Shown in pieces: positions 30,401-40,097 of a stretch of 64,000 nucleotides of DNA. The notes beneath the pieces are model-generated. The model did no database searches and was not told the origin of the DNA. It worked only from the letters and a program-made list of their open reading frames with translations. Every line of letters starts with the position of its first letter. The stretch's first letter is position 1. The DNA is taken from the NCBI GenBank assembly GCA_963565915.1, contig OY751486.1, positions 1,922,001-1,986,000 on the forward strand. Reading direction: 5' to 3'. This DNA comes from Entoloma clypeatum. Its lineage: Eukaryota > Basidiomycota > Agaricomycetes > Agaricales > Entolomataceae. The translations under genes were made by a program, and so were the position numbers.

Positions 30401-30851
30401 TCCTCTTTTCTTCGAGTGTCATTACGACTCTGTCGAGCCTTGTTCACGCATATTATGTTATGCGAGTAGGGGGTATGGAACTTCTATTCGTTGCCCTCAT
30501 CGAAGTATGTCGTTGCATCCCCCTTTCCGTTACTCAACTGATCGTGGGTCCGTTCGCCGATGGCAGGTTTGCGCTTCGCTTCTCGTCTGCAATCTGCCCG
30601 TTATCGTATCGCTGCTCTTGCGCATCGTGGACACAATGAAACACGGAAGAGCAGGCTCACAGCGACGCTGCAAAGGGCCGCTGGTTGGTGGAAGATTCAG
30701 AGGCTGCTCTGGGGGTTGTGGTGGGTCGGATCGGGCATCGAGGTCGCTTCACTTCATGCACAGCATGGACACGGCCATACGCGTGGATCTAGAGACCGTG
30801 ATAGATCCACCTCATGTGGATCCGAAGGTCAGTGCCCACGGACATCCGTGA
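24454..30851 (+). CDS. Rhodopsin-like integral membrane protein, copy 1 (copia in intron 3)
   Basis: Seven exons: 24,454-24,481; 24,543-24,707; 24,753-24,840; 29,966-30,125; 30,190-30,247; 30,308-30,504; 30,567-30,851; 981 nt, 326 residues, no internal stop. The protein has several hydrophobic segments (VLGLAGPISTGVVTVIRL, LSLGGLMLFTIAIFIHF, VLATSFIVLWAILAAQVFWV, LLLLFSSSVITTLSSLVHAYY, VCASLLVCNLPVIVSLLL), consistent with the seven-helix fungal rhodopsin-like/Pth11-type domain, and a basic C-terminal tail. Exon phases and sizes match copy 2 at 32,333-33,679. Intron 3 has a GC donor (24,841) instead of GT and contains a 5.06-kb copia element, giving a 5,125-nt intron. If splicing still works the protein is intact. 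The ligand or role is unknown. Confidence 0.8.
24863..25167 (+). repeat. 5' LTR of the intronic copia
   Basis: 305 bp. It contains an internal direct repeat: ACTCAGTCCGTGTTCACCAC occurs at about 24,974 and again at 25,083, each followed by GTCCTGAGG, so part of the LTR is itself duplicated. Confidence 0.9.
25174..29595 (+). CDS. Copia gag-pol polyprotein, uninterrupted
   Basis: 1,473 residues from ATG 25,174 (a second ATG is at 25,186). Order: gag of the UBN2 type (about 1-260), zinc knuckle CTNCGKDGHLKEGC (276), protease with DCGASSHF (Asp at 374; Cys in place of the usual Ser or Thr), integrase with H-x-H and CSSC finger, DDE residues in VTDLWGP, GSDRGGEY and SPQSNGAAERSHRT, RT (SRWVLRRKRN, KNAYLNSLL, and a TDDF box at about 1148 where copia elements usually have YVDD), and RNase H (GFSDADWASH, LSSTESEYVAL, HIDVHFHFVR). 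No stop or frameshift. It encodes all proteins needed for retrotransposition; activity depends on whether the TDDF variant works. Confidence 0.93.
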   Translation: MGPAMANEESSTSTIKVVNLPKLAEDGSNWVMYQERVENAIIATKGLRRHLRGTARKPDTITEQNGKWFKPKSTTAMTDDELDKYEEAVDLYKQREAQVREFIYGTVDASTFIQIKGSSAAEVWKKLVAIHATKGDMFQTDLLNKLQTIRYTEGEDMRTHLGTMKAIRERLAETGSQITDDSFNTHIRTSLSLTTRFRPLFTTLDTTARQTKTKISSSDLIWHITEEANNATMEDSINQSNAAMAAAHAKFAGSSRGQKSRGKGRGDNGGESSKKCTNCGKDGHLKEGCFEKGGGRADNPPELWKKKLAKAKEKANKSANAADNDSDNDDNYAIIAIATEEETDDDTPNVALVVTSGHDHAAHAAAPSAGVIIDCGASSHFSPDKDKFLNYREITPEPIKAADGRTFSAIGRGNLKVKLPACTGHKAMTVTLQSVYYAPSMAFTLISVSCIDRAGCSILIEDGACVIRGARPERKILGSVPRIRGLYRIDPSALVNPTPGLHANVAAAPMDINELHRKLGHLNFRTLREMVSKGAVSGIIIDPKTKPEFCSSCVQGKAHQQAFPKESTTKYTKYGEKIVTDLWGPAQVTSLGGHNYCQFYHDMATGEDRADFLKTKGEAMEKYQQYEKWAKMQRNADIKCLGSDRGGEYLSTEFTKLLKNAGTVRHLTVHDSPQSNGAAERSHRTHIERARSMIIGAGLTRNLWGEAVRHSVWIGARVPSRATPELVAPIEKATGRKPDLRGLLEWGVPVWVKDLHAGKLDPRAKEGRFVGYDDESKGYRVYWPGKNKVSVERNVYVDRTAMLEPGDVKFEGEWESVEKPIISNPVAPSKSSEQPTMPETPNAPDTSTATPPNDSSKSSAPDPNHATKTRRNSLAGLPQYDEERYGRGKRRTAAGDAHIVEDEGLEPGGVHWEPNESGMNWFREAVHTAVAAVSDDQPRVDDVINGTESEQWKAGMEEELAQIEKLATWDIVEAPSDANIVPSRWVLRRKRNAQGNIVHYRARVVAKGFVQIFGKDFTETFAPTVRPATLRILLALAASKGRDVVIEQADVKNAYLNSLLKENEVIYLALPPYYELFRTIPDDLAKSGKHIVLRLRRPLYGTKQGAHHWYQELKRILTSLGFHVSQADEATFYRVEGDNFVIMAAATDDFTIIANSAESSAHIKREMGDFFELVDLGSISWLLGVNITRDVENRTIALGQETYVDQILTRFGLDKAKPMSTPMEHGADFTPDSPAVSPTLLTLSEKTIYREMIGSLMYLSTMTRPDITYAVSTLSQHLDSPHTTHLEAVKRVFRYLIGTKHLRLILGGHCLASGSNTSGVLGFSDADWASHLHRHSISGFAFFVGIGVVSWSAKKQPIITLSSTESEYVALTHATKDIIWIHKLLTELSFFYNHCLPTTLHCDNQGAIELSKNSRFHARTKHIDVHFHFVRQAVDQDYIRVKYVPTDEMVADILTKSLARVKFTLFRELLNVV
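29618..29922 (+). repeat. 3' LTR of the intronic copia
   Basis: Same length as the 5' LTR and almost the same sequence, which points to a recent insertion. Confidence 0.9.
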
Positions 30852-32210
30852 TATGGACATCGATTGCGTATCATTCTGGGCACCGTAAATTTCTATCTTC
30901 CTTGATTTCAACTACATAATACTACTAGACGGCTTGTAATACCAATAATCACTTGTGCGTCATACATGATGTGCAGAGGGTGATTTCGATCCACCCTCTA
31001 TGTATCCGCTGTCCAGATGATCCTCAAGCCCACTTAAAATCCGAGAATCACGGCTCCGATACAGGCCCTGATATATCAAGGGCGATTGAGGGGCAGATGC
31101 TTCCCGGCACCGCTATATCCTCCTTCGGGTAATCACGCCATTTAAATTCATTCATTGCAATCGCTCTGTGCCTGTGTTGCCAGTTGACACGATCAGCTGA
31201 GACTCTCAAAAAGTAAGTTCCTGAGTCGACTCAGAAAAATACTCCGCGACACGAATTTGCCACTGACATCAACATTTTAACCTGTATGTAGGTCAAACAC
31301 ATGGAGGAAAGCACATGTGTATCAGATTAATCCCACCATCCACTTGCGACTCTGCGTGGACACGAGGAACGACTTGGAGGACGTAAAGCATACTTACTCG
31401 TTTTGTGCGCGTTTATTCAATTGATAGCGACAGCGTTCCTTGGGGGAGATTTAAACATGGATCGATCACATTACGGAATTGAAGCGCGACGTTCATAAGA
31501 TGGGCGTCTATTTTCTGTGGATGTCAAGGTAGGGACAGGTCGAACCAATGATAACTCAAGGTATCGTTGCGTGGGCTCTCCTTCCGTTGGATTACTGTTT
31601 TTTCCTTGATTGGTATGTATCGGTGGGCCTGGAGAGTTCGCCCGCAAACCATACCGATTTGTGCTCATCCACGCACCGACTAACAGGAAAGTTCTCATCC
31701 GCGTTCAAGATGAATTGATATTGCACCTCACTGTCTCGGTCGACGCTGCGTCGTTTTTCTGTCGTGAAAATGAATGCTTTGCATACGCGACTGAGCATTT
31801 GTTGAAGAATGAAAGAAATCAGGCCAGGCCACTAAGGATTAGTCGTGGGAATGTAAATTCGAAATCAATGTTATTTTTGGCAGGATCCCAGTTTCTGGTC
31901 GTCTTGTGGCAACTTGCATGTTCTGCTTTTGAACCCGTTGTCAAGCTATGCAACAGCTATTGGAAATTTCACACCAAAGGCCTCAGCTTTGAATTGGACA
32001 TAGGCCAAAGGAATGGATTGCAACTCTTGAGAGATCGGTGCATATCTTCCGGAGTTAGCGGCGACAAAACCAACTTGAACGTTCCTCAAATTGCTCCTGT
32101 AACGAGGAGGCTTTAAGTACAACACCATCCTGATGGAGCCCCGCATTGTCATTTCCCTCTGTCAGCACGGCGGATAAACTGTGGACCCGCCCTTCTCACT
32201 GCTATAAAAG
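30852..32210. other. Intergenic, no gene supported
   Basis: The longest open frame (31,610-32,116 plus, 168 codons) has no motif, odd composition and no introns in a region where real genes have many. Nothing repetitive was recognised. Confidence 0.4.
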
Positions 32211-32212
32211 AC

Positions 32213-32220
32213 CTTGAACT
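32213..32220 (+). promoter_or_regulatory. TATA box of rhodopsin-like copy 2
   Basis: TATAAAAG lies 113 bp before the ATG at 32,333, in a GC-richer context; position and sequence fit a core promoter. Confidence 0.5.
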
Positions 32221-32332
32221 TGGTGAGTCGATGATGAATGCGTAAGCCCAATGATCGCCCACTCACTCTTAGACGTATCGGACCCACAGAGCGTTCCCCG
32301 CAGCTGGAAGGGATTCCAAGGCTTTCGGCGTG

Positions 32333-33679
32333 ATGACTTACACCATCTATGATGTGAAGGGTAAGGTTTCGGTTTTTTTGTCAAGTCTGTCGTCATCGCG
32401 ATTGAGCATGAACTCTTTTCAGTGCTCGCCCTGGCTGCCGCAATTCCGACGGGTGTGGTGACAATTATCCGCCTGTTGGAACGCGTACGGAGGCGTAATC
32501 TTGGATTTGATGATGCGTTCGCTGCGCTCTCCCTGATTGGCCTGTTCTTGTTCCACCTTGCTATATTCCTTCACCTGGGTAACCCAGGTACATCTGTTTT
32601 TTGCGTCGCCGTCATCGGTATCTCATGAATTCTTTGTTTAGCGCAATATTCGTTCACGACTCGGTACGCCCTGTACTACCTGATCGCTCAATCCTTCTAT
32701 CTGGTCATATGGTATTTGTTCTCCGTGGCAGCGTTCCTTCGGGTTTAACTCACGTTTGGTGATCATAGGCCCGCCCGCCTTTCAATCATGTTCATGATCA
32801 TACGAATCACTCCGCCACACACGGGCACCCGACGTGTCTTGTATGTTATAGCGGGGTGCTTCGTCATCACATGGATAGTTCTTGCTTCCCAGGTGTTCTG
32901 GGTCTGTGAGAGAATAGCCACTTGGAAGGTGAAGGATGTTCTATGTGGGGGGGGGGACGTTAACTGACGCTCCGCCAGTTGAAACCGTCACCTCAATGTC
33001 CGCTCGGGACTCCGGTTGCCATCGCCCAACTTATCAGTACGCCTAGTCCAGTCCAAGAGTCCAGCTTCCTTTTCCTTCTGACAGCAAACGATAGGTGACA
33101 TCCTCTCTGATGCTGTGCTTGTCATCGCGCCGTTGAGGCTGATCTGGCACTTGGAGGTGTCCGTAACCGAGCGGACTCGGCTGCTTCTCGTTTTTTCGTC
33201 CAGCATCGTCACGACCATAACAAGTCTCATTCACGCCTACTACATTTTGCGAGTGGGTGGATTGGATGTCGTGTTCGTGGCTATCATCGAAGTAAGTTGT
33301 GTTGTTGGCTCATCACAAGCTTTTTTCCCTCGGTGCTCACGCATTCATCTCTACCCCCTTCCTTCCTCCCACGCGTGGCTAGGTCTGCTCGTCCCTCCTC
33401 GTCTGCAACGTCGCCGTTATATTTTCTCTTATCTCCCGTCTTTTGCCTCGGGTGAAGAAACCGTCGTTTGTGCAGCGTAGCGAGGACCTGGCGCTGGATG
33501 GACGGAGCCCTGAGAACAGTGGCATGTTTGGACGAGGGGCGCGATCGTTGGCGTTCAAGCGCGACACGGCCATCCATGTTGAACTGGAGACACATCAAGA
33601 CAAGACGATTGACACCACAGCTTCGTATCTCGATACCAAGTCTGAACCCACCACATCATACCCTGTTGTAAAGGTATAA
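32333..33679 (+). CDS. Rhodopsin-like integral membrane protein, copy 2
   Basis: Seven exons: 32,333-32,360; 32,423-32,587; 32,642-32,711; 32,769-32,928; 32,979-33,036; 33,095-33,291; 33,383-33,679; 975 nt, 324 residues. All introns are GT-AG of 50-91 nt. Exons 1, 2, 4, 5 and 6 have the same length as in copy 1, and the protein is clearly related (RRNLGFDDAFAALSLIGL; ARLSIMFMIIRITPPHTGTR; QVFWVCER; LGTPVAIAQLIS; DAVLVIAPLRLIWHLE). Hydrophobic segments and the conserved WVC and QLIS stretches fit the fungal rhodopsin-like domain. The cytoplasmic tail is longer and Ser/Thr-rich. The two genes are a tandem duplication; function is not known. Confidence 0.88.
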
Positions 33680-34463
33680 GCCATCATTGTTCATTTTTAT
33701 TTTTATCTTCTGGTCGATTTCTGGGTGGTTTGATTTATTTGATACCTTTTTTTTCGACATTCCCACTGCTTGTTTGTATGTACTACTTAGGTCGGCCCTT
33801 GACGTGATAACAATGGTTTCTGAAGCTTCTAGTTTATGTTTTGAACTCCCACCAACGGTGTTTGATCTTTCGCGAGCGGTGACTGGATAGAATTATATAT
33901 GCCTAGTTTTTTTGCTGATTACAAGATCCTATGGTATGAGCCATCCCGAGGATCGAGGGCTGCCAAAGTTCGAGAACCGAGTTCTTGTTAACCCCTTCTT
34001 CGTGTGTTGCTCACCAGGGTCGCGGCTTGAAAGACCGAATTACGCATTGTGGCCCTCATTTTTCGGTTATCTTGTGTTGTAGGACCGATGATCTGTGTAT
34101 GTCTGTCGCGGAAAAATAATACTCATTGAGAACGACGGATACCGCCTAACAGATGCCGAAAATCCTCCGTGTGTCAATGACTCGGAGATACTAGTGTTGG
34201 TGCGGACTTGTTTGAGACTTTGAGTTTCCGTCTTGCGATGATCGGCTTTGCAGTGTTCGGGCTTACATGATGGCAAGGATTCCAACAGCACCAGCTTTGG
34301 AACCTGAACACGGGATGGTTGTGCGAAGACGGCAAATAATGGGAAGCCTTGACGCGGCAAAGGTAGAGTGTCGGTGGCGATGCGATTGTGGCAAGGTATA
34401 TTAGGAAGGGCGGAACGCTGGGCGCTGATCAGGATTTGCGGCGCAGTTCCTGGACGAGCTTAT
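33680..34463. other. Intergenic, no gene supported
   Basis: Downstream flank of the rhodopsin-like gene and upstream flank of the Sel1-repeat gene. No frame, repeat or RNA gene was recognised. Confidence 0.4.
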
Positions 34464-34471
34464 TATATAAG
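34464..34471 (+). promoter_or_regulatory. TATA box of the Skt5-like gene
   Basis: TATATAAG stands 54 bp before the start codon at 34,525, a usual distance for a fungal core promoter. Confidence 0.5.
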
Positions 34472-34524
34472 CGGGCGTCAACAAATCGATGGGAGGGTTG
34501 AAAGAAATCGACTGATCTGCCACG

Positions 34525-36662
34525 ATGAGTTTACCGCCCATCCCACCACGACCCACCTCTCAGCCTGTACTCAGCGCTCCTCCTGTTCCTCCCCTCCCAC
34601 CCGATCTACGCGCCAGCCAGTTCGATCCGCCACCCAGATTCTCCAGCCCACTCGCTGCGCCCCAAGCGCATCGATTCGATCCTGGGATCCCAGAAAACGT
34701 GGGTGCTGCAGATAATTGCGATAAATATATTTTTTGAGTCTGAGTATGTGTGCAGATGGCCCGTGCACTCGATGAGCAACTTAGCATCAATCCAACTCGT
34801 GGAGATCAGTGGTCACCCTGGACGCAGCCGAACACGTATTTGGGGCCGGCAGGATCCCGTCAACGCACGTTTTCGTCACCACAGGCCCCTCTCATGTCTT
34901 CCTTCAACCAGAGCCTCGCCTTCGTCTCTCCCCAGCCTCATCCACACCACGCCCGTGTCCAGTCCACCTACGGCCCGCCGCCGAGAGAGCCCGTCGCTCC
35001 CACAGCCACCCCGTCTCTCACCGCCCCGCTCCCCGTTCTCACCACCCTGCACGCTGCCCTTCCCTCCATTCAAAACCCGGCCCACGATCCCGCCCTTCGC
35101 CTCTCCTGGTCCCGTGATGTTCTCCTCCTCGTCGAAAAGCACGTCGCCCAAAACTCCCCATCCCCCTCCTCCACTGACACCCCCGTCGGTCCCGCAATCA
35201 TAACCGACCCCCTGCTCGCACAGCTCGTCCAGACAGCCGTCCCCACCGTCCTCCAGCTCGCGTCTACCCAGGCCGGCCCTGTCTCGGCAGAGGCTGTCTA
35301 CCTCCGTGCCACTTTTTCTGCCAGCGGAGCCTATCCCGACCATATCCAGCACAACCCCAGGGGCGCTTTCCGCGACTTTGAGAGCGCAGCACGCGCCGGC
35401 TTTGCCCAGGCGTGGTTCCGTCTAGGCAGAGATTATGAGACCTTCAACGACATGCCTCATGCCAAAGACTGTTTCGAACGCGGTGTCAAGCTCGGTGTCG
35501 AAAGCTGCTGTTATGTGCGTTCTCTCGTGTATATCTTCTTTTCGACTATTTTTTAACGTCCATTTCAGCGCATGGGAATGGCCCACATGATGGGTCAGCT
35601 CGGTCTCCCCTCCAACCCAAATCTGGCTCTGCCCCTTCTCCATCGCGCAGCAACTCTCTCCACCCCCCAACTCCCCCAACCCGCCTACATCTTTGCCCTC
35701 CTCCTCCTCTCCGAGTTCCCGTCCCTCCCCGCCCCTCTGCCTCCCACCGCCTTCAACCCCTTCATCCCCCAGGCCTCCACCCGTCTTTTGGAGGCCCGTC
35801 GTCATCTCGAGCGTGCAGCTTACCTCGGCTTCGCACCCGCACAGTATAAGCTCGGCCACGCCTACGAGTTTGCACAGCCCCCCTTCCCCTTCGACCCCCT
35901 CCTCAGCGTCCAGTACTACTCCCTCGCCAGCCAACAGGGCGAGGTCGAGGCCGACATGGCCCTCAGCAAGTGGTTCCTCTGCGGCTCCGGCGAGGAGGGC
36001 CAGGAGGACGACGGCGGTTTCGAAAAGGACGAGGGCCTCGCTTGGACCTTTGCAGAAAAGGCCGCCAGGAAAGGCTTGCCCAGTGCCGAGTTTGCCATGG
36101 GGTACTATGCCGAGGTCGGTGTCGGTGGCCCAAAGGACCTCCAGGTCGCAATCAAGTGGTATACAAGGGCGAGGGAGCATGGAAATACTGATGCCGCCGA
36201 ACGGCTTGCGGCGCTCCAACAGCCCTCACCAGCGGCGCTCTCAAGGCATGAGCACGACACCATCACCGAGAACAAGCTCGTGAGGAAACGTACACAGGCG
36301 AAGCAGCGGTCCCAGCAGAGTGCGGTGCCTGGTGCGGGCGCACAGCAGCACCCCCCGTCGTCGTTTCCCCAGCCCATGGCGCCGCCTCAGGCACAGGCAC
36401 AGTACCCGCAACAGGGCCAGGGTCCCCCACCGCGCATGCGGCAGGATGGGCGCAGGGTTGTCGAGGTTATCAGACAAAACTCTTTACGAGGCGGACCGCA
36501 GCAGCAGCCTTTGACTCCGGCGCAGCAGTTCCAGCAGCAGTACCAGAATCAGAACCAGAGCCATCAGGGTCGTCCGGTACACCACCACCAGGCTTCGGTC
36601 CCTCCCATCTCCGGAGGTCGTCCGCCGCCGCTCCACCAGCAGTCCCTCCCGGGCCCCCAGCC

Positions 36663-36693
<31 letters not shown>

Positions 36694-37050
36694 CATCAGT
36701 TTGCGGGCGCGACACGGTACACGTTGACAGACGCGCCTGGACCTGCGCGTCTGGCCAGCCCTGGAGGTGGTGGTGGTCCGCCACAGTCGCGACCTGGGAC
36801 GGGTCATGGGCGGGGAGGAGCGCTGCCACCGCCTAGCGGCCTTGGTAGTCGTCCAGGAGGTCCGGGAGGTGCTGGAGGTGCGACAAGTGATGATGGGCAT
36901 GATGATGAGGACGAGCTTGGGCGTGGAGCGACGCCTGGGTTGGGTGGAGGGGTTGTGTATGCGCCCAAGCCCAGCAAGGGCCCCACCACGTTTGCCGAGA
37001 TGGGCTTCCAGGGTGCCAAGGCCGAGGATAAGGAGTGTGTGATCATGTGA
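34525..37050 (+). CDS. Skt5/Chs4-like Sel1-repeat protein (chitin synthase activator type)
   Basis: Three exons (34,525-34,698; 34,756-35,514; 35,569-37,050), 2,415 nt, 804 residues. The N-terminal third is Pro/Ser-rich and probably disordered. The middle (about 230-540) holds Sel1/TPR-like repeats (AARAGFAQAWFRLGRDYE, HLERAAYLGFAPAQYKLGHAYE, EKAARKGLPSAEFAMGYYAEVG, AIKWYTRAREHGNTDAAERL). The C-terminal third is Gln/Pro/Gly-rich with a poly-Gln run (36,661-36,689). It ends in Cys-Val-Ile-Met, a CAAX box for prenylation. Sel1 repeats plus a terminal CAAX box are the hallmark of Skt5/Chs4, which recruits and activates a chitin synthase at the plasma membrane in yeasts. The same role here is inference. 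Confidence 0.82.
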
Positions 37051-37512
37051 GAAGAGGAGGTAGGAGTTTTCTGCTTGGTGTGCGGATGATACCCCCCACG
37101 TCGTTTGTGTGCGTTCTAATCATCATAACTCATTTCTTTTCCTCGATACATGGTTTTGGTGTTTAATATGATCCCAGTGGGTTAACCGTACATACCTAGT
37201 AAAATTCTGTACATAGATAACTTGGGGATTGGCAGGGAGGAATAGATTTATGAAAGGGGATGCATGCATCGTGTTATCATGACGATTGGAACCCTATCCA
37301 CATTCAGCTCCGTTGAACAAGTCTCGACTTTGATTGGGTTATCGGAGTTCCACGTGGGTTCATCAAGATCTTTCGCTGTTCGGAGTCATCGACCTCCGGG
37401 CCTCAGTCCTTTTTAGCGACAGTGCATCCTCATACTAAGAGAAGTAACACGTAGGCCATACAGCATGGGGAGTGCTGTGTATTTTATCGAACTTGTATAG
37501 CCATGGTCCACT
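37051..37512. other. Convergent 3' intergenic region
   Basis: Lies between the ends of the Skt5-like gene and the minus-strand gene at 37,513. No further gene is seen. Confidence 0.4.
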
Positions 37513-39513
37513 TCATTTGGTATACGCCAAAGGGGTTGGACTGGAACTACGCGTCGAGCTATGCGTCGAGCTACTAGCGCCAATCGTCTTAAACTTGACA
37601 TGGGAGTAAATATGCCCATAGGTATCAGAGTCTAAACCCAAAAAGGTGAACACATCCCCAGTTCTAATGTCTTTGATCAGCGACTCGGTCATCGAGAAAG
37701 AGGGGGAAAGCTACAGACGGTACAACAGTTGCTTGGTTGTAGGGCAAGTCCACGCTGTTGGAAGTGATATCACAGAGAAAACCAGACGCGCCAGAGTCGG
37801 CGTAGCTTGCCTTTCCGGCCCAAGCTAGCGCCCAAGTACCTTCTGCGCCAGCGTCGATCGTGAAGGAAAAGTTGAGTTTGGAAGTAGAACTGGAATAAAA
37901 AGTCTCGTAACTGCTTGTATCGGTATCGTCTGTGAGTATTTTTTACGGTGAGATGAGATTACCTAACAGCACTTTATTGACTCACCTGCGTATTCGTGAA
38001 TTTCTGAGTCAACTTTCCTTGTGCCATCGAGAGTGACGGTGATTTCTCGTTTGGTATCCAGAGGAAGGGTTTCCCCAGACTGAAGGTTGGAATTCTGCAA
38101 CGTACTTGCGTAAGACAGTGTGACGTTGAGCGTATCTGTTAATCCACATTCACTTGAGTTCGACATCCCATCTTTATTCCACGAAACTTACAGGTTGAAT
38201 GCGTCTTGATCTTATGTGGGATGGTCGTCCCACCGCCGTGATCTGGATCGCTCACAATGACGTAGGTAGTCCCTTCAGTGTCGATATCAAAGACTTCATT
38301 TTTGACCAGCGACGAGTTCGTTGAGCCGTCGTTGATGGTAGAGGACGTGACTTTTCCGTCACTTTCGGTAACGTCTTCAGGGCACGCCTTCATTTGGTTG
38401 AGGATAACAGGGATGAGCCAGTGCAGGCGGAAGATACGACTAGAGATGGCAAGAATGCCATCGCTTGGCATATTGCTCGCCGCTGTCACGTCAACAAAAG
38501 ACGGTCCCAGTTTCGTAGGATCCATACTACCCCAGTTGTAGCCGCTGGATCTCGGAGTCTTCGTGAGCATGCAAAAGTTGACCGTGGCCAGGTCCGCATT
38601 GTTTGAATATGGAGTAACGGAATATTGATAGTCGACCGGCCAGAACTTGGGTTGAGCTGTGTCTGGATGCGGGATGGTCTGACTAATACCATAGCCCAAG
38701 ATCCATGGAATGTGATCGGTGTGAGAATAGGTCGTGGTAAAATAAGACAGAAAATTCCTGGTGGCCACTCTGATTGTATTGCGTCAACTAAAAGAATGAG
38801 AAGCAAGAAGAAGAACCCACGTGTCTACGGTGTTTCCATCGCTGTCAACAAGCTGAAACGATTTTGCGACCAGGGTACTTTCAAATGTACAAAACATGGA
38901 AGCGGGAAGAAAGTCTTGATCTGGAACCTGATCGAGAGCGGCTTGCACCTTATCCTGGGCGTCACTCTTCATTGGCTCTGAATCCCCTTTGTTAGTCAAA
39001 CACACCAGCCCGCAAGTGATAATACCCGCATACCGGTATCCAGGTCAGCGATGTATACATCCCCGAGGGCTGCAAGCCAAGAGAACGTCCAGCCGTCCAC
39101 GGTGACGCTCTGATCCTTCCCATCATCGTCGATGTACGTCATAGTTCCCGTATCAATCTCAACACTCAATTTGACGGCACGATCCTTTCCATCTTGATAC
39201 GAAACCGAGTTGATGTCAACAACGGGGCACTCGATCGAATCGGCGGTGAGTCCTTCATCTGTATCTTCCCACTGTTTCGTGGTCTCATTATACACACTGT
39301 ATACCTCATCATGCGGCCCAATGCGATCAAGAGAGCGTATCCAACTCACGTATAGCCCAGCTTCATGCTATTCGGGATCAAGGTCGTGGTGAGGTCATTT
39401 GGGTCGACAGGCGTATCGTACAGGTTCCGGAATTGTACATTGAGAGCAGAGACGTTCACTTCCAGAACCATATCATATTCAGCAATAGTTCCTTTGCAGT
39501 GCTGAGTGCGCAT
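37513..39513 (-). CDS. Uncharacterised multi-exon protein, divergent partner of the gene at 40,098
   Basis: Seven exons on the minus strand: 39,513-39,350; 39,296-39,034; 38,986-38,821; 38,757-38,192; 38,135-37,986; 37,929-37,754; 37,710-37,513. They sum to 1,683 nt (560 residues) with GT-AG introns of 43-63 nt and no stop, which supports the model. The last intron was chosen because it joins to a coding-looking C-terminus (IKDIRTGDVFTFLGLDSDTY). An upstream in-frame ATG at 39,612 is possible. The protein is rich in Thr, Ser and Asp and looks mostly beta (VKLSVEIDTGTMTYIDDDG; KREITVTLDGTRKV; KLNFSFTIDAGAEGTWAL). No signal peptide, membrane helix or known motif is visible. I do not recognise the family. 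Confidence 0.7.
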
Positions 39514-39594
39514 GTTCGATGTACGAAGGTGGGAGGTGGGATGAAGTGGGAGGACGACAAGAAAGCTACGTCGATTGCTCGGCCGGATTAGGCC

Positions 39595-39960
39595 TCTCTT
39601 TCCTCGAATCATTCGACATGCTATCCGTGCCTTTCAATTCAAAAACCTCGCGGCGTCGGTGAATGAGCGGGTTTTGCCTCAGCAGGGCATGGTCACAAGC
39701 ATGGTCATGGGAGGTCATGCCAGGGAGGTCATGGGTGAAGATAAGGGAAGATATGTGATGTAAACAAACAGGAACAGATGCGCCAGACTCTCTTTCCTCG
39801 AATCATTCGACATGCTATCCGTGCCTTTCATTTCAAAAACCTCGCGTCGTCGGTGAATGAGGGGGTTTTGCCTCAGCAGGGCATGGTCACAAGCATGGTC
39901 ATGGGTGAAGATAAGGGAAGATATTATGATGTAAACGAACGGGAACAAATGCGCCAGACT
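39595..39960. repeat. Tandem duplication in the shared intergenic region
   Basis: Unit 1 (39,595-39,788, 194 bp) and unit 2 (39,789-39,960, 172 bp) begin TCTCTTTCCTCGAATCATTC and end GCGCCAGACT. Unit 1 holds an extra block of about 22 bp with repeated AGGTCATG. The pair fills most of the 584 bp between the divergent start codons at 39,513 and 40,098. Confidence 0.9.
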
Positions 39961-40097
39961 ACCCACCAACTCCGACCCCATGACACCAGACAGCATATGT
40001 CCCTCTTGGCGTCGGAAATGCGGCGCCGATGTATCCATATCATGATATATACTTTGCATAGTGTGGTACGCGATACAGCGCTCATATCGTTGGAACA

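Noticed and set aside
31610..32116. A 168-codon open frame as a gene
   Set aside because: No motif, no introns in an intron-rich neighbourhood, and composition like random translation.
34876..36219. Long open frames antisense to the Skt5-like gene
   Set aside because: They are shadows of a GC-rich coding sequence with strong codon bias; the plus-strand model has repeats, good introns and a CAAX end.
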